NCBI RefSeq assembly: GCF_900108315.1 | Contig: NZ_FNVB01000002.1 | Coordinates: forward strand, 1,481,067 to 1,545,066 | Length of the DNA: 64,000 bases | From: Saccharopolyspora kobensis | GTDB taxonomy: Bacteria > Actinomycetota > Actinomycetes > Mycobacteriales > Pseudonocardiaceae | Direction of reading: 5' to 3' | In this document: one piece after another, positions 51,610-61,578 of the stretch | Position numbering within the stretch: position 1 is the stretch's first letter | How the letters are laid out: each line of letters starts with the position of its first letter | The notes under the pieces: generated by a model | Databases searched by the model: none | Told to the model about the DNA's origin: nothing | What the model saw: only the letters and a program-made list of their open reading frames with translations | Translations under genes and position numbers: made by a program

Positions 51610-53931
51610 TCAGGTGGCGGCTTCGTGCCGGCCGGCGATCCAGGCGGCCACCTGCGTGCGCGAACCGAAGTCGAGCTTGGTCAGGATGTGCTCCACGTGC
51701 GCTTCCGCGGTGCGCTGGCTGATCACCAGCCGGGCCGCGATCTCCTTGTTCGACAAGCCTTGCGCGATGGCTTCGGCGACCTGGTACTCCCGGCGCGTCA
51801 GCGGTCCCCGCTGCGGTTGCCGGATGGCGTCCGGCGGCTGGGGCTTCTCCCGGATCGCTGCCGCGAGGCCCTCCAGGATCGACAGGTTCGCGGTCTCGGC
51901 GACGAGCTTGCCGAAGGTGCTCTCCCCCAGCGCCGCGCGCGCACGCCGCTCGGCACCGCTCCGGTATTCGAGCAGTTGCTGCGCGCCCATCAGCGGGACT
52001 CCGACCAGCTGCCACAGGCGGTCGAGGACGCCGAAGAGCCGGGCCGCCCGGGCGTGCTCGCCGCGCGAGACGTGCGACCACGCCAGCACTTCCGCGGCCA
52101 TCCCGAGTCCGAAGAGGTCGTTGAAGCGGGTCTTGATGCCGATGCTCGCCCGCAGGTGCACCACGGCGTCGTCGGCATCGCCCCGCATCCAGCTGGCGAG
52201 CCCGCGCACCACCAGTCCCCAGGACCGGGTCCACAGCTCGCCGGCCTTCGCGGTGAGCTGCAGGCACTCCTGCGCGTAGGCGGTGGCGCGGTCGGTCTCG
52301 CCGCGCAAGCAGGCCACCAGGCCGGACTGGACCAGCGACATCACCATCGGACTGGTGATCTTCGGGTGCGTGCGGTGGTAGGACCACGCCCGCGTGGTGA
52401 GCGAGCTGGCCTCCTCCAGGTGGCCTTCGGCCATCGCGTCGACGCCCCGCAGGTGCAGCCCGAAGGCGGCCAGCCCGGCGTCCTTGAGGTGCTCGGCCAC
52501 CGCGCTGCACCCCTCGGCCGTGGCCCGCCCGCGCTCCAGGTCTCCCTGGTGGGAAGCCAGCCAGCTGCACACCCAGAGCGCGGTCGCCCGCGGCGCGGTC
52601 GGCGTGGTGTCCAGCGCCAGCAAGCGGTCCAGCCACTTCCGGCCCTCGGCGATGAGGCCGCAGGCGGTCCAGTAGAACCACAGCGCCCCGGCGAGCCGGA
52701 GTCCTTCCTGGACCTGGCCCGGTTGCGTCGCGCAGAACTCCAGGGCGGCGCGCAGGTTGTCGTGCTCGGCGGAGATGCGCGCTCGCCACACCAGCTGGTC
52801 CGGGCCGAACCACTCGCGCGCGCCCCGCTCGGCCAGCGCGAGGTAGTGGTCCCGGTGCCGCTTCCGCAGCTGCGTCCGCTCGTCGTCGGCCAGCAGGCTC
52901 CGGCCGTACTCGCGGACCGTCGCCAGCAACCGGTAGCGGGTGGTTCCGGCGGGCCCCGGCTCGCGGGTCAGGATCGACTTGTCCACCAGGGCGGCCATCA
53001 GCTCCAGGACGGCCTCCGCACCGAGGCCCGAGCCGCCGCAGACGTCCTCGGCCGCCGCGAGGTCCACGCCGCCGGCGAAGACCGACATCCGCGACCACAG
53101 CAGCCGTTCCTCCGCCGAGCACAGCTCGTAGCTCCAGTCCATGGTGGCCCGCAGCGTCTGGTGCCGCGGCAGCGCGCTGCGGTTGCCCGCCAGCAGCTGG
53201 AACCGGTCGCCGATGCGGGCCAGCAGTTCGTCCACCGACAGGAAGCGGGTTCGCGCGGCGGCCAGCTCGATCGCCAGCGGGATCCCGTCCAGCTCCCGGC
53301 ACAGCTGCGCGACGGCGTCGCCGTCGGCCGCAGCGGGCTGGAAACCGGCCGCCGAGGCCCGCTCCGCGAACAGCCGCACCGAGTTGCCCGCATCCGCGCC
53401 GTCGGGGTGGCCGTCGGGGACCGGCAACGTCGAGACCACGACGACGTGCTCGCCGTAGACGTCCAGCGGCTGCCTGCTGGTGGCCAGGATCCGCAGCTCG
53501 GGCGCGGCGTCGAGCAGCACCGCGCACGCCTTGACGCAGCCGTCCAGCACCTGCTCGCAGTTGTCCAGCACGACGAGGATCTCCTTGTCGCGGACGTAGT
53601 CGGCGAGCACGTGCTCCACACCGCGCGCGGACCAGTCCTGGATGCCCAGGGTCTGCGCCACGGTGTGCACCACCAGGTCGTCGTCGTGCACCTCGGCCAG
53701 CTCGACCAGCCAGCCGCCATCGCGGTAGGAGCGCCCCAGCTGCGCGGCCACGCGCAGCGCGAGCCGGGTCTTGCCGACCCCGCCCACACCGGTCAGCGTG
53801 ACCATCCGGGCGCTGGACAGCGATTGCCGTACGTCGACGCACTCCTGCCGACGATCGACGAAGCTCGTGCGCTCGGCGGGCAGGTTGCCCACCCGTTTGC
53901 GCACCGTACGACTGGCCACTGATGGCCCCAC
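51610..53931 (-). CDS. LuxR-family regulator with NB-ARC/AAA ATPase and TPR-like repeats
   Basis: The 773-residue one-component regulator has a P-loop GVGGVGKTRLALRVAA and Walker B-like ILVVLDNCEQVL in the N-terminal ATPase. Arginine-rich sensors (LRILATSRQPL) and about 300 residues of TPR-like helices follow. At the C-terminus is a LuxR HTH (LTRREYQVAEAIAQGLSNKEIAARL). GTG 53931 was chosen as the first start with a normal N-terminus; GTG 53916 is possible. The target and ligand are unknown. The XRE/SDR group lies downstream and an SDR gene upstream. Confidence 0.9.
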   Translation of the reverse strand: MGPSVASRTVRKRVGNLPAERTSFVDRRQECVDVRQSLSSARMVTLTGVGGVGKTRLALRVAAQLGRSYRDGGWLVELAEVHDDDLVVHTVAQTLGIQDWSARGVEHVLADYVRDKEILVVLDNCEQVLDGCVKACAVLLDAAPELRILATSRQPLDVYGEHVVVVSTLPVPDGHPDGADAGNSVRLFAERASAAGFQPAAADGDAVAQLCRELDGIPLAIELAAARTRFLSVDELLARIGDRFQLLAGNRSALPRHQTLRATMDWSYELCSAEERLLWSRMSVFAGGVDLAAAEDVCGGSGLGAEAVLELMAALVDKSILTREPGPAGTTRYRLLATVREYGRSLLADDERTQLRKRHRDHYLALAERGAREWFGPDQLVWRARISAEHDNLRAALEFCATQPGQVQEGLRLAGALWFYWTACGLIAEGRKWLDRLLALDTTPTAPRATALWVCSWLASHQGDLERGRATAEGCSAVAEHLKDAGLAAFGLHLRGVDAMAEGHLEEASSLTTRAWSYHRTHPKITSPMVMSLVQSGLVACLRGETDRATAYAQECLQLTAKAGELWTRSWGLVVRGLASWMRGDADDAVVHLRASIGIKTRFNDLFGLGMAAEVLAWSHVSRGEHARAARLFGVLDRLWQLVGVPLMGAQQLLEYRSGAERRARAALGESTFGKLVAETANLSILEGLAAAIREKPQPPDAIRQPQRGPLTRREYQVAEAIAQGLSNKEIAARLVISQRTAEAHVEHILTKLDFGSRTQVAAWIAGRHEAAT

Positions 53932-53998
53932 GAGCGAATTGGTGCGAACCGTGCACCGCCAGCCTACGACCACCGCCCGCCGGATGCGAGCAGCGAGT

Positions 53999-54799
53999 TC
54001 AGAGCGCGCGGCCGATGGGCACGGTCGGCATGTCCACCGCGTGGCCGCCACCGTCGGCGACGATGACCGCACCGGTGATGAACGATGCCTCGCCGGAGGC
54101 CAGGAACCGGCACACGGCGGCGATCTCGGCAGGTTCGGCGGCCCGCCGCAGCGGGAGGTCCGCGGTGACCGCGGCGTAGCCGGACTCGCGGTCGGGCAGG
54201 TCGGCGGCCGCGGCGAAATCGGCCATCTCCTGGTCGGACATCGGTGTGCGCACCCAACCCGGGCAGATCGCGTTCACCCGCACCCCGCGCGGCCCGTAGT
54301 CGCGCGCCATGGAGCGGGTCAGCCCGATCAGCGCGTGCTTGCCCACGGTGTAGCCGGCCACCTCGGGCCCGGCGAACAGCCCGGCGACCGAGGACATCAC
54401 CACGATGTTGCCGCCGGCTTCCACCAGCGCGGGCAGCGCGGCACGGCACATCACGAACGCGCTGTTGAGGTTGCCGTCGAGGCTGCGCTGCCAGTCCTCG
54501 TCGGTGGTGTCGGCGACCGCGGACATGCCGTGCCCACCGGCGTTGACCACGAGCACGTCCAGCCGCCCGAACTCCTCGACAGTGCGCCGCACGACCGCGC
54601 GCGCCTCGGCGTCCACGGACGAATCTCCCGGCACCGCAAGGGCTCCGGTGGCTTCGGCGACCTCGTCGAGCGGCTGCTTGCGGCGCCCGGTGACGACCAC
54701 CCGCGCTCCTTCCGCCGCCAGCCGGGCGGCCGTCGCGGCGCCGATGCCGGTCCCCCCGCCGGTGATCAGCACGACCTTGCCGTCGAACGCCTCAGCCAC
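53999..54799 (-). CDS. Short-chain dehydrogenase/reductase
   Basis: The 266-residue SDR shows TGGGTGIGAA, NAGG (NNAG variant), MSSVAGLF (Ser), YTVGKHAL (Tyr-x3-Lys) and ASFITGAVIVADGGG. GTG 54799 has GGAG upstream. The Arg/Lys-rich TGRRKQ after strand 2 suggests NADP. It is divergent from the FAD monooxygenase gene with about 150 bases between, so the two may be coregulated. Confidence 0.92.
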   Translation of the reverse strand: MAEAFDGKVVLITGGGTGIGAATAARLAAEGARVVVTGRRKQPLDEVAEATGALAVPGDSSVDAEARAVVRRTVEEFGRLDVLVVNAGGHGMSAVADTTDEDWQRSLDGNLNSAFVMCRAALPALVEAGGNIVVMSSVAGLFAGPEVAGYTVGKHALIGLTRSMARDYGPRGVRVNAICPGWVRTPMSDQEMADFAAAADLPDRESGYAAVTADLPLRRAAEPAEIAAVCRFLASGEASFITGAVIVADGGGHAVDMPTVPIGRAL

Positions 54800-54947
54800 C
54801 GCACTCCACCTCCACGCGCGAAACCGGACTCCAGACTCCCAGACCGCGGGCGCACCACCGCGCGGCCGAACGGAGCATTCGCAGGTTCGGCCGAGCACCG
54901 GGCGGGGTACCACGCAGGGAGCCATCCGCCATCGGCCAGGAGGTCCA

Positions 54948-56162
54948 ATGAAGATCGTGTGCGTCGGGGCCGGGCCGGCCGGTCTCTACTTCGCCATCTC
55001 GGCGAAGCTGCGCGACGCCGGGCACGAGATCTCCGTCCTCGAACGCGATCCGCCGGGCGCCACCTACGGCTGGGGCGTCGTGTACTGGGACGACCTGCTG
55101 GACACCCTCTACATCAACGACCGGGAGAGCGCGCAGCGCATCCGGGCCGCCTCGACGGTCTGGCAGGACCAGGTGGTGGCGATCCACGGTGAGCGCGCCT
55201 ACCTCAGCGGGTACGGCTACAGCGTCAACCGGGCGGTGCTGCTGGACGAGCTGACCCGCCGTGCCCTCCAGCTCGGCGTGGACGTGCAGCACGAGCGCGC
55301 GGTGGACGACATCGCCGAGTTCGCCGACGCCGATCTGGTGGTGATCGCCGACGGCGCGAACAGCCGGAACCGGCAGCGCTACGCCGAGCAGTTCGGCACC
55401 GAGCTGAGCCAGGGGCGCAACCCCTACATCTGGCTGGGCACCCGCCGGGTCTTCGACGAGTTCACCTTCGGCTACGAGCAGACCCCGCACGGCTGGATCT
55501 GGTTCCACGCCTACCCGTCCAGCGCCGGGGTGAGCACCTTCATCGTCGAGTGCCAGGAGGAGACCTGGCGGGCGCTGGGGTTCGAGGAGCTCGACGACGC
55601 GGCGACCACCCGGCTGCTGGCGGAGATCTTCGACGAGCACCTGGCCGGGCACGCGCTGATCAGCGCGGCGCGCGGCAGGCCCGCCTCCTGGCAGCGCTTC
55701 ACGCAGGTCCACAACCAGACCTGGCGGCACGCCAACGCGGTGCTGATCGGCGATGCCGCGCACACCACGCACTTCACCATCGGCTCGGGCACCAGGCTGG
55801 CCATGATCGACGCGCTGGTGCTCGCCGAGAAGCTGCACGAGCACGACCAGCCCGGCAACGCGCTCAAGGAGTTCGACGGCGAGGGCCACGCCGCGATGCG
55901 CGTGGTGCAGGCCGCCGCGCGCACCAGCATGGCATGGTTCGAGGACGTCGACCGCTACACCGACCGCAACGCGGTGGACTTCTGCTTCGCGATGTCCTCG
56001 CGCAGCGGGCTGCAGCCGCCGTGGCGCTACCAGGCGCACCGGCTGACCCAGAACCCGTTGGTGCGCAAGGCGTTGCGGGTCTACTGCAAGGGCCTGAGAT
56101 GGCTGGGCGCGCGGCGGCGGGGCGAGTCCTGGAAGCGTCCGGACACGGTCAGCCCACCCTGA
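54948..56162 (+). CDS. FAD-dependent aromatic-CoA monooxygenase-like protein
   Basis: The 404-residue flavoprotein has VGAGPAGLYFAISAKL (FAD GxGxxG) at residue 6. It has GATYGWGVVYWDDLLDTLY and the second FAD motif LIGDAAHTTHFTIGSGTRLAM. That YGWGVV block with GDAAHTTHF is the style of salicyloyl-CoA 5-hydroxylase and the monooxygenase half of anthraniloyl-CoA enzymes. So an aromatic CoA thioester is a reasonable but unproven substrate. ATG 54948 follows AGGAGGT. Confidence 0.85.
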   Translation: MKIVCVGAGPAGLYFAISAKLRDAGHEISVLERDPPGATYGWGVVYWDDLLDTLYINDRESAQRIRAASTVWQDQVVAIHGERAYLSGYGYSVNRAVLLDELTRRALQLGVDVQHERAVDDIAEFADADLVVIADGANSRNRQRYAEQFGTELSQGRNPYIWLGTRRVFDEFTFGYEQTPHGWIWFHAYPSSAGVSTFIVECQEETWRALGFEELDDAATTRLLAEIFDEHLAGHALISAARGRPASWQRFTQVHNQTWRHANAVLIGDAAHTTHFTIGSGTRLAMIDALVLAEKLHEHDQPGNALKEFDGEGHAAMRVVQAAARTSMAWFEDVDRYTDRNAVDFCFAMSSRSGLQPPWRYQAHRLTQNPLVRKALRVYCKGLRWLGARRRGESWKRPDTVSPP

Positions 56163-56571
56163 CGTAGAGCTGCATCCCCATCTGCCGGTGGTTGCCGACC
56201 GGGCACCAGAAGTCGTACACCCCGGGTGCCAGGGTCACCGTCAGGTCGGCAGCACCGCCCGACCGGACCACCGGGGTCCGCGCGTTCTCGACGCCAGGTC
56301 CGCTGATCTCCAGCGCGTGCACCGCCCCTCCCGCGTTGATCGCGCGGAACGTGTAGCGGCCCGGTGGCAGCCAGTCGGGCTGTTCCAGGCGGAAGTCGAC
56401 CATCCGGACCGTCACCACGCCCGGTGCGCCGCCCGCCGGTGCCGGTTGCGCAGCAGCGGCGGTGCTCGCCCCGGCGCACAGGGCCGTCAGCATCGTGACG
56501 ACGCCGAACAGCACGCCGAACACCCGGCGGCGGTGGCTGGGGAATCCGTTCGCATCCACATCGGTTCGCAT
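56149..56571 (-). CDS. Secreted cupredoxin (blue-copper-like protein)
   Basis: The 140-residue product has a signal peptide (RRRVFGVLFGVVTMLTALCA, cleavage near ASTAAAA) and a plastocyanin-like domain. The expected copper ligands are His in VHALEIS, Cys in FWCPVGNH, His in GNHRQ and Met in QMGMQL. This is a type 1 copper pattern. Its 3' end overlaps the monooxygenase gene by 14 bases. The electron partner is unknown. ATG 56571 has GAGGGGG upstream; ATG 56595 is an alternative. Confidence 0.85.
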   Translation of the reverse strand: MRTDVDANGFPSHRRRVFGVLFGVVTMLTALCAGASTAAAAQPAPAGGAPGVVTVRMVDFRLEQPDWLPPGRYTFRAINAGGAVHALEISGPGVENARTPVVRSGGAADLTVTLAPGVYDFWCPVGNHRQMGMQLYVRVG

Positions 56572-56863
56572 TGTCCGCCCCCTCGGAATCCGCATCGGCC
56601 CGGACGCCCGCGCAACGACGTTGGCAAGCCCGGTCCGGGCCCGTCGTGGCATTGCGAATGCACGATCCAGCGTAGAACCGCGGCCCGTCCGGGTGGTGGC
56701 CCGTGAGCCCGGTGGGACGGCAGTGCGAACTCTTGCGCAAGCACTGCGCTGTGGCTCGCGGGACGCATCCACCCGGGGTCGCCCCGGTGGGGGTCGGCAC
56801 CGCTCTGAAGGGCTTCTTCGACTGGCTGTACCGGTGGCGGGCTGGTGTGATCCTGGCGTGGGT

Positions 56864-58183
56864 GTGTCTACGGGTGCCCCGCCGACGGAACATCGGCGCG
56901 GGCGGGCGGTGTTCAGCTGGGCGCTGTGGGACTGGGGATCCTCGGCGTTCAACACCGTCATCTTGACCTTCGTGTTCACCGTGTACCTGACCGAGGGCGT
57001 CGCCGCCGATCCGGAGCGCGGTTCGCAGGCGCTCGGCGTGGCGCTGACGATCGCCGGCGTGTGCATCGCCCTGGTGGCTCCGGTGACCGGGCAGCGCAGC
57101 GACGCGGGCGGGCGGCGGAAGCTGTGGCTGGCGGTGCACACCGCGCTGGTCGTCGTGTGCACCTCCGGGTTGTTCTTCGTCCAGGACGATCCCTCGTACC
57201 TGGTGCTTGGCCTGGTGCTGCTGGCCGCGGCCAGCGTCTTCGCCGAGTTCGCCACGGTGAACTACAACGCGATGCTGCTGCAGGTCTCGACGCCCGCGAC
57301 GATCGGCCGCATCTCCGGGTTCGGCTGGGGAATGGGCTACTTCGGCGGGCTCGTCGCGCTGGTCATCGTGCTGATCGGCTTCGTGCAGCCCGACGTCGGT
57401 CTCTTCGGGGTGACCGCGGACAACGGGCTGAACATCCGCGCCGTCGCGCTGTTCGCCGCGGTGTGGTTCGCGGTGTTCGCGGTGCCGCTGTTCGCCTTCG
57501 TGCCCGAGGCCCCGTCCTCCGGCGAACCGCTGCGGCACGCCCTGGTGAGCAGCTACGTGGTGCTCGGCAAGCGGCTGGCCTGGATGTGGCGCCAGGAGCG
57601 GCGCACGCTGGGATTCCTGGTGGCCAGCGCGATCTACCGGGACGGGCTGGCGGCGATCTTCACCTTCGGCGGGGTGATCGCCGCGGGCACCTTCGGCTTC
57701 AGCCCCAGCGAGGTGGTGGTCTTCGCCATCACCGCCAACCTGGTGGCCGGGCTCGGCGCGTTCCTGGGCGGCCGGGCCGACGACCGGTTCGGGCCGAAGG
57801 CGGTCATCGTCGCCGCGCTGTTCGGGCTGGTGGTGGTCGGGGTGCTGCTGCTGGTGCTGCCGCCGGGCAAGGCCGCGTTCTGGGTGTGCGGGCTGACGCT
57901 GGCGATCTTCCTCGGCCCGACCCAGTCGGCCAGCCGGACGTTCCTGGCGCGCATCGCCACCCCGGGCAAGGAGGGCGAGGTGTTCGGCCTCTACGCCACC
58001 ACCGGCCGCGCGGTCAGCTTCCTGGGTCCGCTGGCCTTCAGCGGCTTCATCACCCTCTTCGGCAGCCAGCGCGCCGGGATGGGCGGCATCGTGCTCATCC
58101 TGGTGGTCGGCCTGGTGGCGATGCTGCCGGTGCGCTCGCCGGACCGCCCGACCGAGCCGACCGAGGTACCGGCCGCGAGCTGA
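56864..58183 (+). CDS. MFS transporter, UMF1/Atg22-like family
   Basis: The 439-residue protein starts RRGRAVFSWALWDWGSSAFN, the marker of the UMF1/Atg22-like group, followed by about 12 helices. VASAIYRDGLAAIFTFGGVIAA and LGPTQSASRTFLARI are family-typical. The substrate is unknown; amino acid or peptide efflux is known for some relatives. Start GTG 56864 has no strong ribosome-binding site; GTG 56858 is equally possible. Confidence 0.85.
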   Translation: MSTGAPPTEHRRGRAVFSWALWDWGSSAFNTVILTFVFTVYLTEGVAADPERGSQALGVALTIAGVCIALVAPVTGQRSDAGGRRKLWLAVHTALVVVCTSGLFFVQDDPSYLVLGLVLLAAASVFAEFATVNYNAMLLQVSTPATIGRISGFGWGMGYFGGLVALVIVLIGFVQPDVGLFGVTADNGLNIRAVALFAAVWFAVFAVPLFAFVPEAPSSGEPLRHALVSSYVVLGKRLAWMWRQERRTLGFLVASAIYRDGLAAIFTFGGVIAAGTFGFSPSEVVVFAITANLVAGLGAFLGGRADDRFGPKAVIVAALFGLVVVGVLLLVLPPGKAAFWVCGLTLAIFLGPTQSASRTFLARIATPGKEGEVFGLYATTGRAVSFLGPLAFSGFITLFGSQRAGMGGIVLILVVGLVAMLPVRSPDRPTEPTEVPAAS

Positions 58184-58222
58184 CCGCTCCCCGCCGGCGG
58201 CGCCGAAACGAGCCGGAAGGCC

Positions 58223-58972
58223 TCAGCGGACGTTGCGGCGCAGGCGCACTCGGTAGGAGTAGTGCTCCGGCAGGAAGTGGCTGACCGCGAGCTCCACCGG
58301 CCGTCCGGTGGTGGACTGGTACATGCGGTCGATGCGCAGCAGCGGGCGGTGCGGTTCGCAGCCGAGGTGCTCGGCGATCTCGGGCGTCGCGGTGCCGACC
58401 GTGATGCTCTGCTCGGCTTCGGCGATGGGATCGCCCAGCCGGTCGTCGAGCAGCCCGATGATGGTCACCCGGCTGCGGGCGCCGACCTCGGTGAGCTCGG
58501 GCACCGACTCGACCAGCTTGCCGACCTCGGGTGGCAGGAACACCGTGGTCAGGCAGAACGGCACGTCGTCGTGCAGGCGCAGGAACTCCAGCACGTGCAC
58601 CCGGTCGGCGGCCAGCCGCAGCCGCCCGGCCGCGTCGAGGTCGACCTTGCGGTGCAGCGGGGTGAGCAGTCGCATCGTGGTGTCGATGGACAGCCCCATC
58701 AGGTCGTCGATGGAACCGAACTGGCGCAGGTACTGGTCCTCGCGGGGCGCGGCGAAGGTGCCGCGGCCCGGGATGCGGTAGACCATGCCTTCGGCGACGA
58801 GGTCCTGGAAGGCGCGGCGCACCGTCTGGCGGCTGACCCGGTGGCTCTCGGCGAGCTCGGCCTCGGTGGGCAGGCGCTTGCCCTCCGGGTAGTCGTGCTG
58901 CAGGATCGCCGATCGCAGTTCCCGCGCCAGGCGCAGGTACGCGCTCTCCCTGCCGTCCGTCCGCGCCGCCAC
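58223..58972 (-). CDS. GntR-family regulator, HutC/UTRA type
   Basis: The 249-residue regulator has an N-terminal GntR HTH (KRLPTEAELAESHRVSRQTV, about residues 32-51). The UTRA ligand-binding domain follows (VHVLEFLRLHDDVPFCLTTVF; IGLLDDRLGDPIAEAEQSI). GTG 58972 has GGGAGGT 7 bases upstream. It lies 57 bases after the acyl-CoA dehydrogenase gene on the same strand. It is the probable regulator of that operon through the TTTGTACGGCC sites. Confidence 0.92.
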   Translation of the reverse strand: MAARTDGRESAYLRLARELRSAILQHDYPEGKRLPTEAELAESHRVSRQTVRRAFQDLVAEGMVYRIPGRGTFAAPREDQYLRQFGSIDDLMGLSIDTTMRLLTPLHRKVDLDAAGRLRLAADRVHVLEFLRLHDDVPFCLTTVFLPPEVGKLVESVPELTEVGARSRVTIIGLLDDRLGDPIAEAEQSITVGTATPEIAEHLGCEPHRPLLRIDRMYQSTTGRPVELAVSHFLPEHYSYRVRLRRNVR

Positions 58973-59029
58973 GCCACCACCTCCCAGGTTCTCACCACAG
59001 ACCGTAGCGGAACCCCGCCGCGCGCCGGC

Positions 59030-60196
59030 TCACGCGTCGAGGCCGCCGCGTTTGACCAGCTGGGCGGCGATCACGTTGCGCTGGATCTCGTTGGTGCCCT
59101 CCCCGACGATCATCAGCGGCGCGTCGCGGAAGTAGCGCTCCACGTCGAACTCCGCGGAGTAGCCGTAGCCGCCGTGGATGCGCACCGCGTTGAGCGCGAT
59201 CTCCATCGCGGCCTCCGAGGCGTACAGCTTGGCCATGCCCGCTTCCATGTCCACCCGGCGGCCCGCGTCGAACTCGCGCGCCGCGTGCAGCGTCAGCTGC
59301 CGGGCGGCGGTGAGCTTGGTGGCCATGTCCGCCAGGTAGTTGCCCACCGACTGGTGTCGCCAGATGGGTTTGCCGAAGCTCTCCCGCTCCTGGGCGTAGC
59401 GCAGCGCGTCCTCCAGCGCGGCCCGGCCCACGCCCAGCGCGCGGGACGCCACCTGGATGCGCCCGGTTTCCAGGCCCTTCATCATCTGCGCGAAACCCTT
59501 GCCCGGTACGCCGCCGAGCACGGCGCTCACCGGCGCGCGGTGGTCGTCGAAGTGCAGTTCGCAGCTCTCCACTCCCTTGTAGCCGAGCTTGGGCAGGTCG
59601 CGGGAGACCGTGAGCCCGGGGCCGTGCTCGACGAGCACGATCGAGATGCCCCGGTGCGCGGGTTCGGCGTTCGGGTCGGTCTTGCACAGCAGCGCGATCA
59701 GCTGGGAGCGGCGGGCGTTGGTGATCCAGGTCTTGGCACCGCTGATCACGTACTCCTCGCCGTCGCGGCGGGCCGTGGTGGTCATGGCCTGCAGGTCCGA
59801 GCCGCCGCCCGGTTCGGTCAGCGCCATCGTCGCGCGGATCTCGCCGGTGGCCATCTTCGGCAGGTACCGGCGCTTCTGCTCCTCGGTGCCGAAGTCCAGC
59901 AGCAGCTTGGAGACCACGGTGTGCCCGCCCATCGCACCGGCCAGGCTCATCCAGCCGCGCGCCAGCTCCTCGACGATCAGCACGTAGCAGGGCGTGGAGA
60001 CCGGGGTGCCGCCGTACTCCTCCGGGATGGCCAGCCCGAAGATGCCCAGCTGCTTCATCTGCTCGATGAGCGCTTCCGGGTAGGTGTTGGCGTGCTCGAG
60101 CTCCTGCACCACCGGTTTCGCGGACTTGTCGATGAAGTCCCGCACCGTTTCCACGGCGAGCTTCTCGTCCGCGCTGAGGATGTCCACTGTGCTCAC
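59030..60196 (-). CDS. Acyl-CoA dehydrogenase
   Basis: The 388-residue flavoprotein has FGLAIPEEYGGTPVSTPCYV, the FAD/substrate motif MALTEPGGGSDLQAM and WITNARRS. The C-terminal IVGEGTNEIQRN carries the catalytic Glu. It introduces an alpha,beta double bond into an acyl-CoA. GTG 60196 was chosen (GGAGAG 7 bases upstream); TTG 60211 is an alternative. It follows MmgE/PrpD by 75 bases and shares its operon. Confidence 0.93.
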   Translation of the reverse strand: MSTVDILSADEKLAVETVRDFIDKSAKPVVQELEHANTYPEALIEQMKQLGIFGLAIPEEYGGTPVSTPCYVLIVEELARGWMSLAGAMGGHTVVSKLLLDFGTEEQKRRYLPKMATGEIRATMALTEPGGGSDLQAMTTTARRDGEEYVISGAKTWITNARRSQLIALLCKTDPNAEPAHRGISIVLVEHGPGLTVSRDLPKLGYKGVESCELHFDDHRAPVSAVLGGVPGKGFAQMMKGLETGRIQVASRALGVGRAALEDALRYAQERESFGKPIWRHQSVGNYLADMATKLTAARQLTLHAAREFDAGRRVDMEAGMAKLYASEAAMEIALNAVRIHGGYGYSAEFDVERYFRDAPLMIVGEGTNEIQRNVIAAQLVKRGGLDA

Positions 60197-60271
60197 AGCG
60201 TTGCTCTCCAAGTCTCCCGGTGCCGGTTTTCCGCTGCTTGCAACGGAAAAACCCGGTCTCCGGATCGGTGT

Positions 60272-61462
60272 TCAGTCGGCTCGCGGGAAGGTCTTGCGCA
60301 GGAGTTGCCGGACCGCCGTCCAGTCGGCACCGGCGAGCAGGGCCGGGACGTCGGTACCGCAGGCCTTGAACTTCTCGGCCAGTTCGGCGTCGGTCGGCGG
60401 TCGCGACGGCGCGCCCGGTGGTTGTGCCAGCCGCACGTGCAGCGGCGGGCCGTCGTGGGTCACCTCGATGTCGACCTCGCCGGTCAGCAGGCCGTCGGCG
60501 CCGGGCGTGCCTTCGAACTCCACTCCGCGCAGCAGTTCCTGCGCCGCGGTCCGGCCGACGGCTGCGTCGGTGAAGGCCGCGAAGTCCGGGTATTCGTCCA
60601 GCAACGCCGTCGCCACCGCGTAGGGCAGGCTGAACTTGCCCTCCAGACCGGTCGTGGGGCGGTCGTGGATCAGCGGTTTGACGGTGGCCTGCGGCGTGCG
60701 CACCCGCACTCCGCGCACCTGCCCGCGGATCCGGTGGCGGATCTCGCGCAGCGCCGCGATCGGCCGCTGCATCGCGTAGCAGCATGGGAATACCTTGATC
60801 GCGAGGCCGCCCGGCACGGCGGGCCCGGAGAGGTCCAGCTCGCCGCTGCCGCCGACCAGCCCGAGCCAGGCGTCCAGGGCAGCGGGGTCGGCGGTGGCTC
60901 CGGCCTGCGCCAGCTGCGCGGCGCGCACCCCGGCCTGCGCGGCGAAGCCGACCTGCAGGGACTTGCCGTGCGTGCCGAACGCGTTCTGCACGCCACCGGC
61001 GGCGGGAACGGCGAGCGCCATCGCCGTGGCCAGCTGCTCGGCGGAGAGCCCCAGCGCTGTTCCGGCCGCGACGGCGGCTGCCGGTGCACCGGCCGTGCAG
61101 GTCGCGTGCCAGCCCGCGGCGTAGTGCGACCAGCCGAGCGCGTTGCCCAGGCGGGCCATCACCCCGGCCCCGGCCAGGTAGGCCCGCGCGTCGCCGCCGG
61201 TGGCCAGCACCACCGGCACGGTCACCACGCTGATGTGGGTGGTGGACTCGACGTGCAGGTCGTCGAAGTCCAGCACGTGGCCGATGGCCGCCCAGCGCGC
61301 GGCGTCCGGCAGCTCGGCGGCGATCCCGGCCAGCGGGTCGTCCCTGGCGGCGAGGGTGACCGCGGCGGTGTCGAGCAGCGAGCGGTGGGCCAGCGCGAGG
61401 TCTTCGGGGCCCGGTTCGAGATCGGCCGCCCAGTTCGCGAGGGCTTCGGCGATGGATGCCAT
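60272..61462 (-). CDS. MmgE/PrpD-family protein
   Basis: The 396-residue MmgE/PrpD protein has HVLDFDDLHVESTTHISVVT, HATCTAGAPAAAVAAG, VFPCCYAMQRPIAALREI and DRPTTGLEGKFSLPYAVA. The family includes 2-methylcitrate dehydratase and cis-aconitate decarboxylase; this one is shorter than usual. With the MaoC and acyl-CoA dehydrogenase neighbours it probably works on a branched or dicarboxylic acid. ATG 61462 is the start. Confidence 0.85.
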   Translation of the reverse strand: MASIAEALANWAADLEPGPEDLALAHRSLLDTAAVTLAARDDPLAGIAAELPDAARWAAIGHVLDFDDLHVESTTHISVVTVPVVLATGGDARAYLAGAGVMARLGNALGWSHYAAGWHATCTAGAPAAAVAAGTALGLSAEQLATAMALAVPAAGGVQNAFGTHGKSLQVGFAAQAGVRAAQLAQAGATADPAALDAWLGLVGGSGELDLSGPAVPGGLAIKVFPCCYAMQRPIAALREIRHRIRGQVRGVRVRTPQATVKPLIHDRPTTGLEGKFSLPYAVATALLDEYPDFAAFTDAAVGRTAAQELLRGVEFEGTPGADGLLTGEVDIEVTHDGPPLHVRLAQPPGAPSRPPTDAELAEKFKACGTDVPALLAGADWTAVRQLLRKTFPRAD

Positions 61463-61514
61463 GGGAACCTTTCCGCCAGCGCGCGGGGCCGCGCCGCTGA
61501 GCTGTCCGCCAATC

Positions 61515-61530
61515 TTTGTACGGCCAAATC
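61515..61530. promoter_or_regulatory. GntR-type operator candidate, copy 1
   Basis: TTTGTACGGCCAAATC has TTTG...CAAA dyad symmetry. It overlaps the -10 box (TACAAA) of a predicted promoter for MmgE/PrpD whose -35 is TTGACC (complement of 61539-61544, 18-base spacer). It is 53 bases before the PrpD start. Confidence 0.6.
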
Positions 61531-61578
61531 CTCGGCGCGGTCAAGGGCGCGCCGAAACCGGCTGCCCCGGCGAAACCG